A stretch of DNA of 6,806 bases from positions 1-6,806 of the forward strand of contig JAFGDC010000505.1 in NCBI GenBank assembly GCA_016932295.1, in the 5' to 3' direction. The first letter of the stretch is position 1; each line of letters opens with the position of its first letter. The notes under the pieces were generated by a model. The model was not told the DNA's origin. It made no database searches and was given only the letters and a program-made list of their open reading frames with translations. Positions 5,648 to 6,806 of this stretch are shown here, in pieces. A program made the position numbers and the translations under genes. This stretch comes from a candidate division CSSED10-310 bacterium (GTDB lineage: Bacteria > CSSED10-310 > JAFGDC01).

Positions 5648-6705
5648 AACCAGTTTTTCCTTTTGAAATACATGAACATCACGGCGCCGACCGCCACCAT
5701 CAATCCCCAGACGGCGGGATATCCCCAGCGCCAGCCCAGTTCCGGCATGTACTTGAAATTCATGCCGTACACGCCGGCGATGAAGGTGAGTGGGATGAAC
5801 AGGGTGGCAATAATGGTGAGCACCTTCATCACCTCGTTCATTTTATTGCTGATGCTGGACAAATAGGTGTCAACCATGCTGGTGACGATATCCCGGTATG
5901 TCTCGAGGGTCTCGATCTCACGCATTATGTGATCGTACACGTCCCTGAAGAAAAACCTGGTGTCCTCGGCGATGAGTTTCGGCGACAAGCGCTCCAGTCC
6001 GCTGAGCAGGTCGCGGATTGGCCAGACGGCGTGGCGCAGCCCGGCGAGTTCACGCTTCTGCCGGTGCAGCTCGTGAAGCAGATGTTGATCCGCCGACGTG
6101 ACCAACCGGTCTTCCAAGATCTCGAGTCGTTCACTGATCTGTTCCAGGATGATGAAGTAGTTGTCGACGATGATGTCGACCAACGCGTACAGCAGGTAGT
6201 CGGGACCCGCGTTGCGGATGCGGCCCTTGGCGCCGCGTAAGCGTTCGCGAACCGGATCGAAGACGTCGCCGATTCGTTCCTGGAAGGAGATGAGCAGGTG
6301 TTCACCCAGGATGAAACTGATCTGTTCGGAACGTACGCCGCCTTCCTTGCCCGGGGTAAGCATCTTGACGACGATGAAGAGGAAGTCACCATAATCTTCC
6401 AGCTTGGGGCGCTGGCCTGTGTGGACGATGTCTTCCAGTACCAGGGGATGTAACCCGAACATTTCGCCGATTTCGGCGATGATGGACACCTGGTGCAACC
6501 CGTTGACATTGAGCCAGATGACGTGCCCGGAACCGGCGGATTCGGTGGCGTCCCGCGGCTCCTGGATCGTCGTTTCACTAATGGCATCTGTGGTATAGAC
6601 CATCAGGTTCATGGTGACGGGATCGGCGGTCTGCTCGCCGATATGCACCAGTGATCCGGGCGGCAATCCCAGCTTTTTCGAGCTGAATCGTTTGCGCGTC
6701 TTCAT
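5644..6705 (-). CDS. corA: CorA-family magnesium/cobalt/nickel transporter
   Basis: A 353-residue member of the CorA metal-ion channel family, close to the usual length (Thermotoga CorA is 351). In this numbering the cytoplasmic part runs from 1 to about 290, with a long helical section over about 175-290 (coiled, Glu/Leu/Arg-rich), then helix TM1 (about 295-314), the signature YGMNF (313-317), the short periplasmic loop with MPELGWRWG, helix TM2 (about 329-347) and the basic tail FKRKNWL. CorA works as a homopentamer in the inner membrane and takes up Mg2+, and also Co2+ and Ni2+, driven by membrane potential. The ATG at 6705 is preferred to an upstream in-frame ATG at 6741 because AGGAG stands 5 bases before it, and the 12 extra residues (MQTGTVRETGAH) are not family-like. 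Its TGA (5646-5644) overlaps the ATG of the MscS-family gene by four bases. I cannot tell Mg2+ uptake from Zn2+ or Co2+ transport by sequence alone. Confidence 0.95.
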   Translation of the reverse strand: MKTRKRFSSKKLGLPPGSLVHIGEQTADPVTMNLMVYTTDAISETTIQEPRDATESAGSGHVIWLNVNGLHQVSIIAEIGEMFGLHPLVLEDIVHTGQRPKLEDYGDFLFIVVKMLTPGKEGGVRSEQISFILGEHLLISFQERIGDVFDPVRERLRGAKGRIRNAGPDYLLYALVDIIVDNYFIILEQISERLEILEDRLVTSADQHLLHELHRQKRELAGLRHAVWPIRDLLSGLERLSPKLIAEDTRFFFRDVYDHIMREIETLETYRDIVTSMVDTYLSSISNKMNEVMKVLTIIATLFIPLTFIAGVYGMNFKYMPELGWRWGYPAVWGLMVAVGAVMFMYFKRKNWL

Positions 6706-6788
6706 ATGTGCTCCTGTCTCTCGCACGGTACCGGTCTGCACCAGTCTAATCGCAGCCCGGCGTGTTTTCCAGGCGCTTTACCGCCCAT
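6702..6788 (-). CDS. Possible leader peptide or tail of upstream gene before corA
   Basis: On the minus strand an ATG at 6788 opens a 28-codon frame that ends with TGA at 6704-6702, sharing ATGA with the corA start at 6705. The peptide begins MGGKAPGKHAGL, contains RPVP, and ends ERQEHI. GGGGAGA lies 9 bases before the ATG, a fair ribosome site. The same frame is also open from 6788 to the window edge (6806), so this may simply be the end of a larger upstream gene. Salmonella corA has a short translated leader, corL, and the magnesium transporter gene mgtA has the proline-containing leader mgtL, so a leader here would have precedent. I see no sequence similarity to either that I can confirm. 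Confidence 0.3.
   Translation of the reverse strand: MGGKAPGKHAGLRLDWCRPVPCERQEHI
6743..6771 (-). promoter_or_regulatory. Weak sigma70-like promoter candidate for corA
   Basis: Read on the minus strand, TGGAAA (6771-6766) and TAGACT (6748-6743) stand 17 bases apart, each matching four of six consensus bases. Transcription would start about 30 bases upstream of the corA ATG, leaving room for the AGGAG ribosome site. This competes with the idea that the short frame at 6702-6788 is translated from the same message. Confidence 0.25.
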
Positions 6789-6806
6789 GGTTCCGATCTC
6801 CCCGGC

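Noticed and set aside
5925..6587. 220-codon open frame on the minus strand within corA
   Set aside because: It is an alternative frame of corA, extremely rich in Ser, Arg and Thr; corA in the main frame is unmistakable.

Overview
The window looks like an ordinary stretch of bacterial chromosome, moderately GC-rich by eye, with tightly packed genes and clear Shine-Dalgarno sites. Family content (Sec/lipobox lipoprotein, long MscS-type channel with a periplasmic N-terminal domain, CorA of the GMN type) suits a Gram-negative, probably a gammaproteobacterium. That assignment is inference; no taxonomic marker gene is present. I see no insertion sequence, CRISPR array, tRNA, rRNA or prophage gene.

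Plus strand, left part (1-1999): the C-terminal end of an unrecognised protein cut by the window edge (3-263); a lipoprotein that joins a transglutaminase-like papain-fold domain to tetratricopeptide repeats (410-1534); and a small two-helix membrane protein with a histidine-rich tail (1673-1999), similar in layout to the PGPGW/DUF454 group. A hairpin sits just before the lipoprotein's ribosome-binding site, and a perfect 8-bp hairpin lies between it and the small membrane gene.

Minus strand, right part (2119-6806): a P-loop NTPase of the NadR-kinase-like AAA_28 type (2119-2676); a roughly 457-bp stretch without a convincing gene (2677-3133); a large MscS-family mechanosensitive channel (3134-5647); and corA, a magnesium/cobalt/nickel channel (5644-6705). 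Transcription runs corA then the MscS gene, and the two share an ATGA stop/start overlap, so they are very probably one translationally coupled operon for ion and osmotic homeostasis. Upstream of corA a short reading frame, open to the window edge, ends with a TGA that overlaps the corA start. It is either the tail of an upstream gene or a leader peptide.

The plus-strand genes and the minus-strand genes converge in the 2000-2118 interval. Nothing in the sequence proves a novel system. The items most worth checking are the short frame ahead of corA, the corA-MscS coupling, the hairpin by the lipoprotein ribosome-binding site, the His-tailed membrane protein and the orphan NTPase.
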